Below are positions 14,201 to 23,055 of a stretch of 64,000 bases of DNA, piece after piece. The notes beneath the pieces are model-generated. The model was given only the letters and a program-made list of their open reading frames with translations. It made no database searches and was not told the origin of the DNA. The position numbers were made by a program, and so were the translations under genes. Source of the stretch: Polaribacter aquimarinus (lineage in GTDB: Bacteria > Bacteroidota > Bacteroidia > Flavobacteriales > Flavobacteriaceae); contig NZ_QFFG01000001.1 of assembly GCF_003129485.1 (NCBI RefSeq), forward strand, positions 62,001 through 126,000. Direction: 5' to 3'. Numbering within the stretch: position 1 is the first letter of the stretch; every line of letters begins with the position of its first letter.

Positions 14201-16978
14201 ACAAAGTTCGAAAATGCTTTTATCTGTGAAAATACCACCGATACAATAACAATTCAGTCTACAGCTGATGGTTTTCAGTGGGAAGAATCTACAAATGGAA
14301 CTAACTGGTCTCCTTTAACTGATAATGGAGTCTATAGTGGAACTTCAACCAGTTCGTTACAAATTACCAACACTCCTTTAACAAATAATAATTATCAATA
14401 TCGGGTGGTGTTAACAAGAACTGGTAATAGTTGTTCTAAAACATCAAACCCAATAACACTTACAGTATATCCTTTACCAAATATTCTAAGTAATCCTGCA
14501 ACTTTAGATCAGTGTATTAGTGTTAGTAACACAAATCCAACGGTTAATTTAACCAATGCAGAAATTAGTATTTCAAATACTACAAATCTTAAATTTGAGT
14601 ATTATGAAGATATAAATGCAACAACAAGAATAGCCAACCCAACATCGTACCCTGTTCAAGTAAATACACAAGAAATCGTTTTTGTGAGAGTAATTTCTAA
14701 CAAAGGTTGTTTTGATAGTATCGTTGAATTAAATATTAATGTTGGACAAGTTGCTGATAATGGATATAATAATTTACAACCTCCTGTTTGTGATGATTTT
14801 GATGGCACAATAAATAGTGACACAGATAAAATTACCACTTTTATGTTAGATAAAACGACCATAGAAAACGGTATAGCTCCACCCTCAAATACTGAAATTT
14901 TATACTTTGAAAATATTCAAGATAGAGCAAACACCTTAAACAATATTGATATTACAAATTTCAGAAACGATATTACAAAAAATGATGTTACTAATATTAA
15001 TAGAGGAATTCAATTCCCTATTTATTATAAGATTGTGAGTACAGTTAACAATAACTGTCAAGGTTTAGGCCAGTTCATGTTGCAAATAAACGAAGTTCCT
15101 TCGATTAGCGCTACTACTTTAGCTCCAATTTCTGAGTGTGATACCGGAAATATAGATGGAAACCAAACTAACGGAAGTAATCAAGAAATAGATTTGACTG
15201 TTAGAGAAAATGATTTATTTTCTGGAACAGGGCAAAATCAAAACAACTATTCTGTATCGTATTACAAAACTGAAACTGCTGCTTCTATTGGTGATATAAA
15301 TAGTACTGATTACATTAGTAACCCAACTAAATTTAAAAATGATGTTCCTACAGGGTTTTCTCCTGGAGATATTGTTACTCAAACAATTTATGTTCGAGTA
15401 CAAAACACAGCAACTGGTTGTGCAAATCCACATTCTAGTTTCGACGTAATCATCAACCCTGCACCTACAGTATCTAATGTAATTCAACCTTTACAAGTAT
15501 GCGATATTGGTGCAAAAGACGGAACTACACGAAATGGTTTAGCACAAAATATTAATGTTAGTGTTAAAGACGATGAATTGGTTGGAGCTGCAAATGTTAC
15601 TAATTTTATTATTACTTATCATAAAACACAAACAGATTTAGAAGATTTAAATTCTACAGGAATTGATAAAACAAGTTATGAATCAGATCCCAATAGAATT
15701 ACCGTTAATGCAAGTTCTGGTATTAGTGAAGAAACTTTATTAGCAAGAATTGTAAATAAAAATACTGGTTGTGTCTTTAACCAAGCAACTATAACGATAT
15801 TTGTAATTCCAGAACCTAATATTCCTTTAAATATATCAGATTATACAGATTGTGACAACACTACTGATTCTAATGCTGATGATTCTAATGGAATTAACGG
15901 AGATATTTCTTTAAAAAATAAGATTCCAGAGATACTAGCCAATTATCAACCTACTGAATTTAGCAATTTTTCAGTAACTTTCTATACCTCATTAGCTGAT
16001 GCTGAATCTGGAAATAAAACCTTGGCTATCGATGAGAATATGTATGAAAACAAAAGCAATAATGAAACTATTTTTGTGCGTGTAGAAGACATCAAAAATA
16101 TGCCTACAATTTGTGTAAATACTAAACTATCTTTTAAGATTAACATAAATTCATTACCAAGTTTTATGGTTATGGGAGAAGAAAATGTAGATGTTCCTCA
16201 AATCATTTGTCTAAATGATTTACCGCTAACTTTAGAAGCAGAAAATCCTGTAGCTAATTATAATTACGAATGGAAAGATCAAAATGGAACTACCATAGGC
16301 ATGAATCAAACTCAAGATATAATATCTGGAGGAAAGTACACCGTTACTGCAACAGATCAATCTCCTACAAGTATTGCTTGTTCGAGAACAAGAACTATTG
16401 TAGTTAAAGAATCAAATATTGCTACTTTAGAACCAAGTTTTATCACCATTATTGATGAATCGAATAATATAGGTAACGAGGATAAAATATCAGTACAAAT
16501 AGATACAATTACAAATAATCTAGGAGCTGGAAAATATCAATTTGCACTAAGAAATAATGATAATGGAGAAAGAACACCTATTATAGGTTATCAAGATGAG
16601 CCACTTTTCGAGAATTTAGAAGGAGGAATTTATACAGTTATTGTTAATGATAAAAATGGATGTTCTCCTGAGACCGAGTTACAAATATCCGTAATTCAAT
16701 TCCCAAAATTCTTTACACCAAATGGAGATGGAAAAAACGATTCTTGGGTTGTTAAAGGAGCTAACAGAACTTTTTACCCAAACAGTAGCATTAATATTTT
16801 TAATAGATATGGTAAATTAATAGCTAAAGTTCCTATAGACGGACATGGTTGGAATGGTACTTATCAAGGAAAGACATTACCACCTGATGATTATTGGTAT
16901 AGCATACAATTAATTCCTGCAGATACCAGTAAACCAACAATTTCTAAAAAAGGAAACTTCTCATTAGTGAGAAGGTAA
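11267..16978 (+). CDS. Giant secreted adhesin with CHU_C-type T9SS C-terminal domain
   Basis: The protein has 1903 residues. A signal peptide ends near residue 25 (FKVNAQ). Residues about 110-450 resemble the IgGFc-binding domain found in surface proteins (GTEYIFVKGDGQNDWENILIVA). Calcium-binding thrombospondin type-3-like DxDxDG repeats cluster at about 563-590, 774-800, 828-870 and 918-945. An Ig-like domain with paired cysteines lies near 980-1075, followed by several repeats of about 130 residues that include a C(D/E)-type strand. The last 92 residues (from FPKFFTPNGDGKNDSW) are the gliding-motility-associated CHU_C domain, which directs export by the type IX system and surface attachment. 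Expected role: adhesion or gliding substrate at the cell surface. It stands alone between divergent promoters and a terminator. Confidence 0.9.
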   Translation: MIKSKFYFIIVILLSFSSFFKVNAQLSKTHYLPPITSDELIENQYIYISTPKRTNVAFKITPIGQPANQVISGVVSNANPFSTSSNAIGIQLYQSQLLTSSIIRDKGYIIEADDVIYVSVRMISVPAGNSGNKNQAASLVSKGISAKGTEFRMGAYANDNPRGGHLNFISVMATEDNTDVTFDDLTTGIAIDNYTLTGTNFTVNLNEGESYIVAVSNDLGGNPNHLLGTLVKSTKEIVVNSGSATGSFFGGSNTRDYGMDQIVGADKIGTEYIFVKGDGQNDWENILIVAHENNTTIEVNGTAVTDVSNTPLVLNKGEWHVIEGDSYTSGNMYVKTSKPAFAYQGVGFGTNAANQGLFFVPPLSCDSKGDVDNISEIQNIGSDVFDGGITVVTNAGSSVKINGQDITSSSFVTTGPNNVSGIPSNKPQYVTYKVTGLTGNISVTSDGELYCAYFNRNGAATSGSFYSGFLSAPEINFNTTVNSLGNCIPNVTLSAANTSLYDDGFKWEYYNENTATWELRGTPNQNTYIPVESEPGRYRLVGKVVCKPGEDFISTEIPVSICPDDIDGDLIIDNLDADLDNDGILNCDESQGNININLTNVNAASALNPLNNNNIITTSSYTSVEASNSLIGDANGNFTSTVNSATNSNAKYDLSFSQNINFIFKQNDSENHTVNNSEYFIIKIGPNNKNVTLLDPDDQLLVNTSFDLDQDFVSGVTNFSGSEIWFKYKADINAGNSTFKFLANQVNQITFEHKSTGLTSPSTYNGNIEITCFALDSDGDGIENSLDIDSDNDGIPDFYESVALAGTSLTNNDTNLDGLDDVFDTVASNTDSDNDGIPNYLDLDSDNDGIYDLAESGFTATDANNDGIIDNANAANVGTNGYFNSLETAPDSGLTLTAVRNLDANAEVVANRDNLFDFVDLDADGDDCFDVIEAGFTGNGAGLIAPNPLDINANGLVNNSDGYTTPNSNYSSDAPVVVTKFENAFICENTTDTITIQSTADGFQWEESTNGTNWSPLTDNGVYSGTSTSSLQITNTPLTNNNYQYRVVLTRTGNSCSKTSNPITLTVYPLPNILSNPATLDQCISVSNTNPTVNLTNAEISISNTTNLKFEYYEDINATTRIANPTSYPVQVNTQEIVFVRVISNKGCFDSIVELNINVGQVADNGYNNLQPPVCDDFDGTINSDTDKITTFMLDKTTIENGIAPPSNTEILYFENIQDRANTLNNIDITNFRNDITKNDVTNINRGIQFPIYYKIVSTVNNNCQGLGQFMLQINEVPSISATTLAPISECDTGNIDGNQTNGSNQEIDLTVRENDLFSGTGQNQNNYSVSYYKTETAASIGDINSTDYISNPTKFKNDVPTGFSPGDIVTQTIYVRVQNTATGCANPHSSFDVIINPAPTVSNVIQPLQVCDIGAKDGTTRNGLAQNINVSVKDDELVGAANVTNFIITYHKTQTDLEDLNSTGIDKTSYESDPNRITVNASSGISEETLLARIVNKNTGCVFNQATITIFVIPEPNIPLNISDYTDCDNTTDSNADDSNGINGDISLKNKIPEILANYQPTEFSNFSVTFYTSLADAESGNKTLAIDENMYENKSNNETIFVRVEDIKNMPTICVNTKLSFKININSLPSFMVMGEENVDVPQIICLNDLPLTLEAENPVANYNYEWKDQNGTTIGMNQTQDIISGGKYTVTATDQSPTSIACSRTRTIVVKESNIATLEPSFITIIDESNNIGNEDKISVQIDTITNNLGAGKYQFALRNNDNGERTPIIGYQDEPLFENLEGGIYTVIVNDKNGCSPETELQISVIQFPKFFTPNGDGKNDSWVVKGANRTFYPNSSINIFNRYGKLIAKVPIDGHGWNGTYQGKTLPPDDYWYSIQLIPADTSKPTISKKGNFSLVRR

Positions 16979-16990
16979 TATAAATCAAAT

Positions 16991-17031
16991 AAAAAACAGC
17001 AGTAATAATTTTCTATTAACTGCTGTTTTTT
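16991..17031 (+). terminator. Intrinsic terminator after adhesin gene
   Basis: AAAAAACAGCAGT (16991-17003) pairs with ACTGCTGTTTTTT (17019-17031), a 13-bp stem with a 15-base loop and a T-run. It starts 12 bases after the stop codon. Confidence 0.85.
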
Positions 17032-17089
17032 TATGATTTCTTTCAGAATAATATTTCTTAATTTAGCGTAAAATAAGAAATCAATTTCT

Positions 17090-18733
17090 ATGGATATTAA
17101 CTTCAATAAAAACGAAGATTACAACAAACTTTTGTTATCAGATTTACGCAAAAGATTAATGAAAGTAAAATTAGGTGGTGGGCAAAAAAGAATTGATAAA
17201 CTTCATCAAAAAGGTAAATTAACTGCCAGAGAAAGAATTGATTATTTACTTGACCACAATTCTAAATCTTTAGAAATTGGAGCTTTTGCAGGTGAGGATA
17301 TGTATTTAGAACATGGTGGATGTCCTTCTGGTGGTGTAGTTGTAAAAATTGGTTACATAAAGGGTAAACAATGTATTGTAGTTGCTAATGATGCAACAGT
17401 AAAAGCAGGTGCTTGGTTTCCTATTACTGGAAAAAAGAATTTACGTGCTCAAGAAATAGCTATAGAAAATAACCTTCCTATCATTTATTTAGTAGATTCT
17501 GCTGGTGTGTACTTACCTATGCAGGATGAAATTTTTCCAGATAAAGAGCATTTTGGACGCATATTTAGAAATAATGCAATTATGAGTAGTATTGGAATTA
17601 CTCAAATTTCTGCAGTAATGGGAAGTTGTGTAGCAGGTGGTGCATATTTGCCTATTATGAGCGATGAAGCAATGATTGTTGATAAAACAGCAAGTATTTT
17701 TTTGGCAGGGAGTTACTTAGTAAAAGCTGCAATTGGCGAGAATATTGACAATGAAACATTAGGGGGTGCAACAACCCATTGTGAAGTTTCTGGTGTTACT
17801 GACTATAAAGCTAAAGATGATAAAGATGCTTTAGATAAAATAAAGTTTATTGTTGATAAAATTGGGGATTTCGATAAAGCTGGATTTAGTAAAACGGAAA
17901 CTTTTCCGCCTAAAGAAAATGAAGAAGATATTTTTGGGATTCTACCAAAGGCAAGAAACGAACAATATGATATGTTAGAAATTATCAAGCGTTTAGTAGA
18001 TAATTCTGAATTTGAACAATATAAAGAAGGTTACGGACAAACCATACTTACTGGTTATGCAAGAATAGATGGTTGGGCAGTGGGTATCGTTGCTAATCAA
18101 CGTAAGTTAGTAAAAACTACAGCCTCAAAAACCAAACCTACAGAAATGCAATTTGGAGGAGTAATATATAATGATTCTGCCGACAAAGCAACTCGTTTTA
18201 TTGCTAATTGTAATCAAAAAAAAATACCTTTAGTATTCTTACAAGATGTTACAGGTTTTATGGTCGGATCTAAATCTGAACATGGCGGAATTATAAAAGA
18301 CGGTGCAAAAATGGTTAATGCTGTTAGTAATTCTGTCGTTCCTAAATTTACAATTATCATAGGAAACTCTTACGGAGCTGGTAATTACGCAATGTGCGGA
18401 AAAGCTTACGACCCAAGATTAATTGTTTCTTGGCCAAGTGCTGAATTAGCTGTTATGAGTGGAAATTCTGCAGCTAAAGTTCTATTACAAATAGAAACCT
18501 CTTCACTGAAAAAACAAGGAGAAAAAATTACTCCAGAAAAAGAAGCTGAATTATTTGACAAAATAAAATCGCGCTATGACAAACAAATCTCCCCTTATTA
18601 CGCAGCTGCAAGAATATGGACAGATGCGGTAATCAACCCATTAGAAACGAGAAACTGGATTTCTATGGGTATTGAAGCTGCAAATCATGCACCTATTAGG
18701 AAAAAATTTAATTTAGGTATATTGCAAGTATAA
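17090..18733 (+). CDS. Acyl-CoA carboxylase beta subunit, methylcrotonyl-CoA carboxylase type
   Basis: The 547-residue carboxyltransferase subunit transfers CO2 from carboxybiotin to an acyl-CoA. Crotonase-fold hallmarks are present: VDSAGVYLPMQDEIFPDKEHFGRIF and MGSCVAGGAYLP in the N-domain, then LQDVTGFMVGSKSEHGGIIKDGAKMV and GNSYGAGNYAMCGKAYDPR in the C-domain. These resemble the beta chain of 3-methylcrotonyl-CoA carboxylase (leucine breakdown) more than propionyl-CoA carboxylase. No biotin carboxylase or biotin-carrier gene adjoins it, so the alpha partner must be encoded elsewhere. It stands alone between two terminators. Substrate choice between methylcrotonyl-, geranyl- and related CoAs cannot be settled by eye. 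Confidence 0.88.
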   Translation: MDINFNKNEDYNKLLLSDLRKRLMKVKLGGGQKRIDKLHQKGKLTARERIDYLLDHNSKSLEIGAFAGEDMYLEHGGCPSGGVVVKIGYIKGKQCIVVANDATVKAGAWFPITGKKNLRAQEIAIENNLPIIYLVDSAGVYLPMQDEIFPDKEHFGRIFRNNAIMSSIGITQISAVMGSCVAGGAYLPIMSDEAMIVDKTASIFLAGSYLVKAAIGENIDNETLGGATTHCEVSGVTDYKAKDDKDALDKIKFIVDKIGDFDKAGFSKTETFPPKENEEDIFGILPKARNEQYDMLEIIKRLVDNSEFEQYKEGYGQTILTGYARIDGWAVGIVANQRKLVKTTASKTKPTEMQFGGVIYNDSADKATRFIANCNQKKIPLVFLQDVTGFMVGSKSEHGGIIKDGAKMVNAVSNSVVPKFTIIIGNSYGAGNYAMCGKAYDPRLIVSWPSAELAVMSGNSAAKVLLQIETSSLKKQGEKITPEKEAELFDKIKSRYDKQISPYYAAARIWTDAVINPLETRNWISMGIEAANHAPIRKKFNLGILQV

Positions 18734-18757
18734 TACTTAAGCGCAAATAATTAGATT

Positions 18758-18790
18758 AAAATGACTAATATCACATTTAGTCATTTTTTT
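18758..18790. terminator. Intrinsic terminator after carboxylase gene
   Basis: AAAATGACTAA (18758-18768) pairs with TTAGTCATTTT (18777-18787), an 11-bp stem with an 8-base loop followed by further Ts. Confidence 0.8.
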
Positions 18791-18796
18791 ATGATT

Positions 18797-18804
18797 TATT
18801 TTTG
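18797..18804 (+). promoter_or_regulatory. Candidate -7 box for pta-ackA
   Basis: TATTTTTG matches TAnnTTTG, lies just past the preceding terminator and 22 bases before the pta ATG. This gives a short leader for the two-gene operon. Confidence 0.55.
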
Positions 18805-18825
18805 TCCTATAATTATAAAAACAAA

Positions 18826-20919
18826 ATGAGTAAAGCAATTTATGTTACAACCATAGAATCTAATAGTGGAAAATCTTTAGTTTCTCTTGGTTTATTAAGA
18901 ATGATGTTAACAAGATCGTCTAAAGTTGGTTATTTTAGACCCATTATCAATACGAGTAAAAATGATGTGTTTGACAACCACACCAACACCGCTATTAACT
19001 TTTTTAACTTAGATACAAATCACGATGAGTGTTATGCTTATCATCAATACGAAGTTGTAGAGTTATTAAGCGAAGGGAAAGAAGATGAAATTATCCATAA
19101 TGTTATCAAAAAATATAAAGAATTAGAAGAAAAATTCGATTATGTTTTAGTTGAGGGAACTGATTTTTCTGGAGAAGGTGGTTTTACCGAAGTTGATGTA
19201 AATTTAATGATTGCTAAAAACTTAGGAATTCCTGTATTAATTGTAGGTGCTGGAAATGGTAAAAAGAAAAAAGATTTTATCAATACCATGCAAATAACTT
19301 ACAACTCTTTTACTCAAAAAGAAGTAGATGTAGTTGGGGTAATAGCAAATAAAATAGAGGTAGATGAAGTTGGTTTCATCAAAAACGAGCTAAATAAAAT
19401 TATTCCTTCAACCGTTTCTATAGATATTATACCCAAAGTAAACTTTTTAGCATACCCCACTGTCAAAGAAGTCGTAGAGGCATTAGATGGTAAAATTCTA
19501 TTTGGAGAACAATTTATTGATAATGCTATCGGAAGCTATAGTATTGGTGCTATGCAATTGAGAAACTATTTAACCCGAATTCGCGAAAATGCTTTGGTAG
19601 TTACTCCTGGAGATAGAGCAGATGTTATTTTAGGTGCTTTGCAAGCTAACGCATCAAGTAATTACCCTAAAATTTCTGGTATTATTTTAACAGGTAGTAT
19701 TGTCCCAGAAGATTCCATTTTAAAATTAATAGAGGGTGTTCAATCTACCATTCCTATTATTTCTGTTGATGGTGGAACTTTTAGTATATCAAATAAAATT
19801 GGAGCAGTAAAACCAAAAATCTATGCCACTAATAATCGTAAAATATTATTGGCTTTAGATACATTTGATAACTATGTTAATGTAGAGCGTTTAACAAATA
19901 TATTATCTACATTTCATTCTGAGCGTTTAACACCAAGCATGTTTCAATACAGCTTACTACAAAGAGCAAAAGCCAATAGAAAACACATTGTTTTACCCGA
20001 AGGTAATGATAACAGAATTATAAAAGCTGCAGCACGTTTACAACTTTTAAACATTGTTGATTTAACTCTTTTAGGTGATAAAAAACAAATTCAACATAAA
20101 GCAGACCAACTTGGTTTACAAATAGATTTAGAAAAGATAAATATTTTAAACCCTGAAGATTCTATTCATAATGAAACTTTTGGTAAAACTTTATACGAAG
20201 CCCGTAAACATAAAGGTATGACAGAAGCCACTGCTAACGATTTGGCTAGAGATGTTTCTTACTATGGTACTTTAATGATTTTAAACGGGTTAGCAGATGG
20301 TATGGTTTCTGGTGCAGTACATACCACCATGCACACCATAAAGCCATCATTACAAATTATAAAAACAAAACCAGGAGTATCGGTAGTTTCATCTGTATTT
20401 TTCATGTGTTTATCAGACAGAGTTTCCGTGATGGGAGATTGCGCTGTAAACCCTAATCCTAATGCAGAACAATTAGCAGAAATTGCTTTATCTTCTGCTG
20501 CTTCAGCAGCTTCTTTTGGTATTGAGCCTAAAGTAGCAATGCTTTCTTATTCTTCAGGAAGTTCTGGTAAAGGAGAAGAAGTGGAAAAAGTAAGAAAAGC
20601 TACAGAAATTGTAAAAGCTAAAAACCCTGATTTAAAAATAGAAGGTCCAATTCAATATGATGCAGCTGTAGATATGTCTGTTGCAAAAACAAAAATGCCA
20701 GATTCTGAAGTTGCAGGACAAGCCTCAGTTTTAATTTTCCCAGATTTAAATACTGGAAATAACACCTATAAAGCGATTCAAAGAGAAACTGGTGCACTTG
20801 CTATTGGACCAATGTTGCAAGGTTTAAATAAACCAGTAAATGACCTAAGTAGAGGTTGTACTGTAGATGATATTTTTAACACCGTTTTATTAACTGCTAT
20901 ACAAGCAAATCAAAAATAA
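18826..20919 (+). CDS. pta: Phosphate acetyltransferase
   Basis: The start is ATG 18826 (MSKAIYVTTIES); an upstream in-frame TTG at 18802 overlaps the -7 box and is rejected. The 697-residue enzyme is the long form. The N-terminal P-loop-like domain (SNSGKSLVSLGLL, residues 9-21) resembles BioD. A DRTGG-type middle domain covers about 215-330. The catalytic PTA domain runs from about 370 to the end (RKHIVLPEGNDNRIIKAA, PIQYDAAVDMSVAKTKMPDSEVAGQA). It converts acetyl-CoA and phosphate to acetyl phosphate and CoA. The ackA start follows two bases after its stop, so the pair makes ATP by acetate overflow or uses acetate in reverse. Confidence 0.95.
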   Translation: MSKAIYVTTIESNSGKSLVSLGLLRMMLTRSSKVGYFRPIINTSKNDVFDNHTNTAINFFNLDTNHDECYAYHQYEVVELLSEGKEDEIIHNVIKKYKELEEKFDYVLVEGTDFSGEGGFTEVDVNLMIAKNLGIPVLIVGAGNGKKKKDFINTMQITYNSFTQKEVDVVGVIANKIEVDEVGFIKNELNKIIPSTVSIDIIPKVNFLAYPTVKEVVEALDGKILFGEQFIDNAIGSYSIGAMQLRNYLTRIRENALVVTPGDRADVILGALQANASSNYPKISGIILTGSIVPEDSILKLIEGVQSTIPIISVDGGTFSISNKIGAVKPKIYATNNRKILLALDTFDNYVNVERLTNILSTFHSERLTPSMFQYSLLQRAKANRKHIVLPEGNDNRIIKAAARLQLLNIVDLTLLGDKKQIQHKADQLGLQIDLEKINILNPEDSIHNETFGKTLYEARKHKGMTEATANDLARDVSYYGTLMILNGLADGMVSGAVHTTMHTIKPSLQIIKTKPGVSVVSSVFFMCLSDRVSVMGDCAVNPNPNAEQLAEIALSSAASAASFGIEPKVAMLSYSSGSSGKGEEVEKVRKATEIVKAKNPDLKIEGPIQYDAAVDMSVAKTKMPDSEVAGQASVLIFPDLNTGNNTYKAIQRETGALAIGPMLQGLNKPVNDLSRGCTVDDIFNTVLLTAIQANQK

Positions 20920-20921
20920 TT

Positions 20922-22106
20922 ATGAATATTTTAGTTTTAAATGCAGGTTCTTCTTCTTTAAAATATCAATTAATCGAGATGCCTTCAGAAAGAGTAAAAT
21001 GTATAGGAATTGTAGAAAGAATTGGTATGAATGATGCCATTTTTACACATGAAAAAGGGAGTCAAGAATATTCTGAAGTTTTACCAATTTTAAATCATGA
21101 AATAGGTTTAAAAAAAATTGCTAAAACCTTAATGGATGATAAAATTGGTGTTATTAATTCTGTTGATGAAATCGAAGCTGTAGGACATAGAGTTGTTCAT
21201 GGTGGAAATAAATTTAGCAAAACTGTAATTGTAAACCGAGAAGTTAAAGATAATATTCGAGAGTTGTTCGATTTAGCACCGTTACATAATCCTGCAAATT
21301 TAACTGGAATAGAAATTGCAGAAACTATTTTTACATCTGCAAAACAAATCGCCATATTTGATACTGCTTTTCATCAAACTATGCCTAAAAAAGCATATCA
21401 ATTTGCAATACCTAATATGTATTTACACCAACATCATATAAGAGCTTATGGTTTTCATGGTACAAGTCATAAATATGTTTCAGAAAAAGCTACAGAATTT
21501 TTAAACAAAAAGACTTCAAAAATTATTACCATTCATCTTGGTAACGGATGCAGTATGGCTGCTATTAAAGACGGAAAAACAATTGATACTTCAATGGGTT
21601 TTGGACCAATGAATGGATTGATTATGGGAACTCGTTCTGGAGATATAGACCCATCAGTGATTTTCTTTTTAATGAAAAAGTTCGATAAAAACGTAGAAGA
21701 AATCAATAAACTATTACAAAAAGAATCAGGAATGTTAGGTTTAACTGGGCATTCTGATTTAAGAGAGATTTCTGAAAAAGCAGCTAATGGAGATGAAAAT
21801 TGTAAAAATGCGCTTCAACTAGCTGCGTATCGAATTCAAAAATTCATTGGGTCTTTTGTTGCTGCTTTAAATGGTATAGACGCCATTGTTTTTACTGCAG
21901 GAATTGGAGAGAACTCAGATTTAATGCGAAAATTAACTTGTGATAATTTAGATTTTTTAGGGATTGATTTAGATGCAAAAAAGAACAAAATCCGATCTAA
22001 AGAGATTCGTGAAATTCAAAAAGAAAATGCTAAAGTTAAAATTTTAGTAATTCCAACCAATGAAGAAATTGAGATAGCAAAACAGTCTTATCAAGTTTTA
22101 AAATAA
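20922..22106 (+). CDS. ackA: Acetate kinase
   Basis: The 394-residue enzyme is a member of the ASKHA fold family that interconverts acetyl phosphate plus ADP with acetate plus ATP. It opens with NAGSSSLKYQLIE (residues 6-18), the first family signature. Then come GHRVVHGG, the FDTAFHQTMP active-site segment, GFHGTSHKYV and the second signature HLGNGCSMAAI, and MGFGPMNGLIMGTRSGDIDP. The adenine-binding region FTAGIGENS lies near residue 326. All catalytic residues that I can place are present, and the length is normal. It is the second gene of the pta-ackA operon. Confidence 0.96.
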   Translation: MNILVLNAGSSSLKYQLIEMPSERVKCIGIVERIGMNDAIFTHEKGSQEYSEVLPILNHEIGLKKIAKTLMDDKIGVINSVDEIEAVGHRVVHGGNKFSKTVIVNREVKDNIRELFDLAPLHNPANLTGIEIAETIFTSAKQIAIFDTAFHQTMPKKAYQFAIPNMYLHQHHIRAYGFHGTSHKYVSEKATEFLNKKTSKIITIHLGNGCSMAAIKDGKTIDTSMGFGPMNGLIMGTRSGDIDPSVIFFLMKKFDKNVEEINKLLQKESGMLGLTGHSDLREISEKAANGDENCKNALQLAAYRIQKFIGSFVAALNGIDAIVFTAGIGENSDLMRKLTCDNLDFLGIDLDAKKNKIRSKEIREIQKENAKVKILVIPTNEEIEIAKQSYQVLK

Positions 22107-22132
22107 GTCTTACGACTTAATCAGGTTTATAA

Positions 22133-22163
22133 TTGCAAAACAACTTGCTAATTTTTACATTTG
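22133..22163 (+). promoter_or_regulatory. Promoter of the yebC-type gene
   Basis: TTG (22133-22135) and TACATTTG (22156-22163) stand 20 bases apart, which fits the Bacteroidota -33/-7 spacing. The predicted start of transcription lies about 30 bases before the ATG at 22198. It is one of the clearest promoters in the window. Confidence 0.6.
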
Positions 22164-22197
22164 CGATGATATAAACTTACTAAAACAATTTTCAGAA

Positions 22198-22914
22198 ATG
22201 GGTAGAGCATTTGAGTTCAGGAAAGCAAGAAAAATGAAACGTTGGTCGGCAATGGCAAAAACATTTACCAGAATTGGTAAAGATATTGTGATGGCTGTAA
22301 AAGAAGGTGGTCCAAATCCAGATTCTAACTCAAGATTAAGAGCAGTTATGCAAAATGCAAAAGCTGCAAACATGCCCAAGGACAATGTAGAACGTGCCAT
22401 AAAAAAAGCAACCGACAAAGATACTGCCAATTATAAAGAAGTACTTTTTGAAGGTTATGCGCCTCATGGAATTGCTGTACTTCTAGAAACTGCTACCGAT
22501 AATAATAACAGAACTGTAGCCAATGTTAGAGCAGCTTTTAATAAATGTGATGGAAATTTAGGAACCTCTGGTTCTGTTGTTTTTATGTTTGACCATACGT
22601 GTAATTTCACTGTTAAAAAGGAAGATATTACTATGGATATGGAAGAGTTAGAATTAGAATTAATAGATTTCGAAGTAGAAGAAGTTTTTGACGATGAAGA
22701 AGGTGTTATCATTTATGCTCCTTTTGAGCAATTTGGAGCTATTCAATCTTTCTTTGAAGAAAATAACGTAGAAATTTTATCTTCTGGTTTTGAGAGAATT
22801 CCAACGACCACCACAAAATTAAGTGAAGAACAACAAGCTGATGTTGAAAAACTACTAGAGCGTTTAGAAGAAGATGATGATGTTCAAAACGTTTATCATT
22901 CGATGGAAATGTAA
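22198..22914 (+). CDS. YebC/PmpR family protein
   Basis: The 238-residue protein carries the family opening (MGRAFEFRKARKMKRWSAMAKTFTRIGKDI) and the NxDxNxRLRxxxxxAKxxNMPKDNVERAIKKA core at about residues 38-70. EGYAPHGIAVLLETATDNNNRT and GSVVFMFDH follow. Members were long called transcriptional regulators; more recent work links the family to easing ribosome stalls at proline runs. The second residue region RAFEFRK differs from the usual GHSKW but is normal for Bacteroidota. It is monocistronic, with its own promoter and terminator. Confidence 0.93.
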   Translation: MGRAFEFRKARKMKRWSAMAKTFTRIGKDIVMAVKEGGPNPDSNSRLRAVMQNAKAANMPKDNVERAIKKATDKDTANYKEVLFEGYAPHGIAVLLETATDNNNRTVANVRAAFNKCDGNLGTSGSVVFMFDHTCNFTVKKEDITMDMEELELELIDFEVEEVFDDEEGVIIYAPFEQFGAIQSFFEENNVEILSSGFERIPTTTTKLSEEQQADVEKLLERLEEDDDVQNVYHSMEM

Positions 22915-22938
22915 ATCAACTTTTTTTAATAAATTATA

Positions 22939-22969
22939 AAAAGCCTAAGAAATAAATTCTTAGGCTTTT
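22939..22969 (+). terminator. Intrinsic terminator after the yebC-type gene
   Basis: AAAAGCCTAAGAA (22939-22951) pairs perfectly over 13 bp with TTCTTAGGCTTTT (22957-22969) around a 5-base loop. Confidence 0.85.
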
Positions 22970-23055
22970 CTATTAACAACCTTTTAACAAAACAATAAGA
23001 AGTAATAAAAACACTTTCAATAATTTAGAGGCAAACTAATCAACGTCTTATTATT

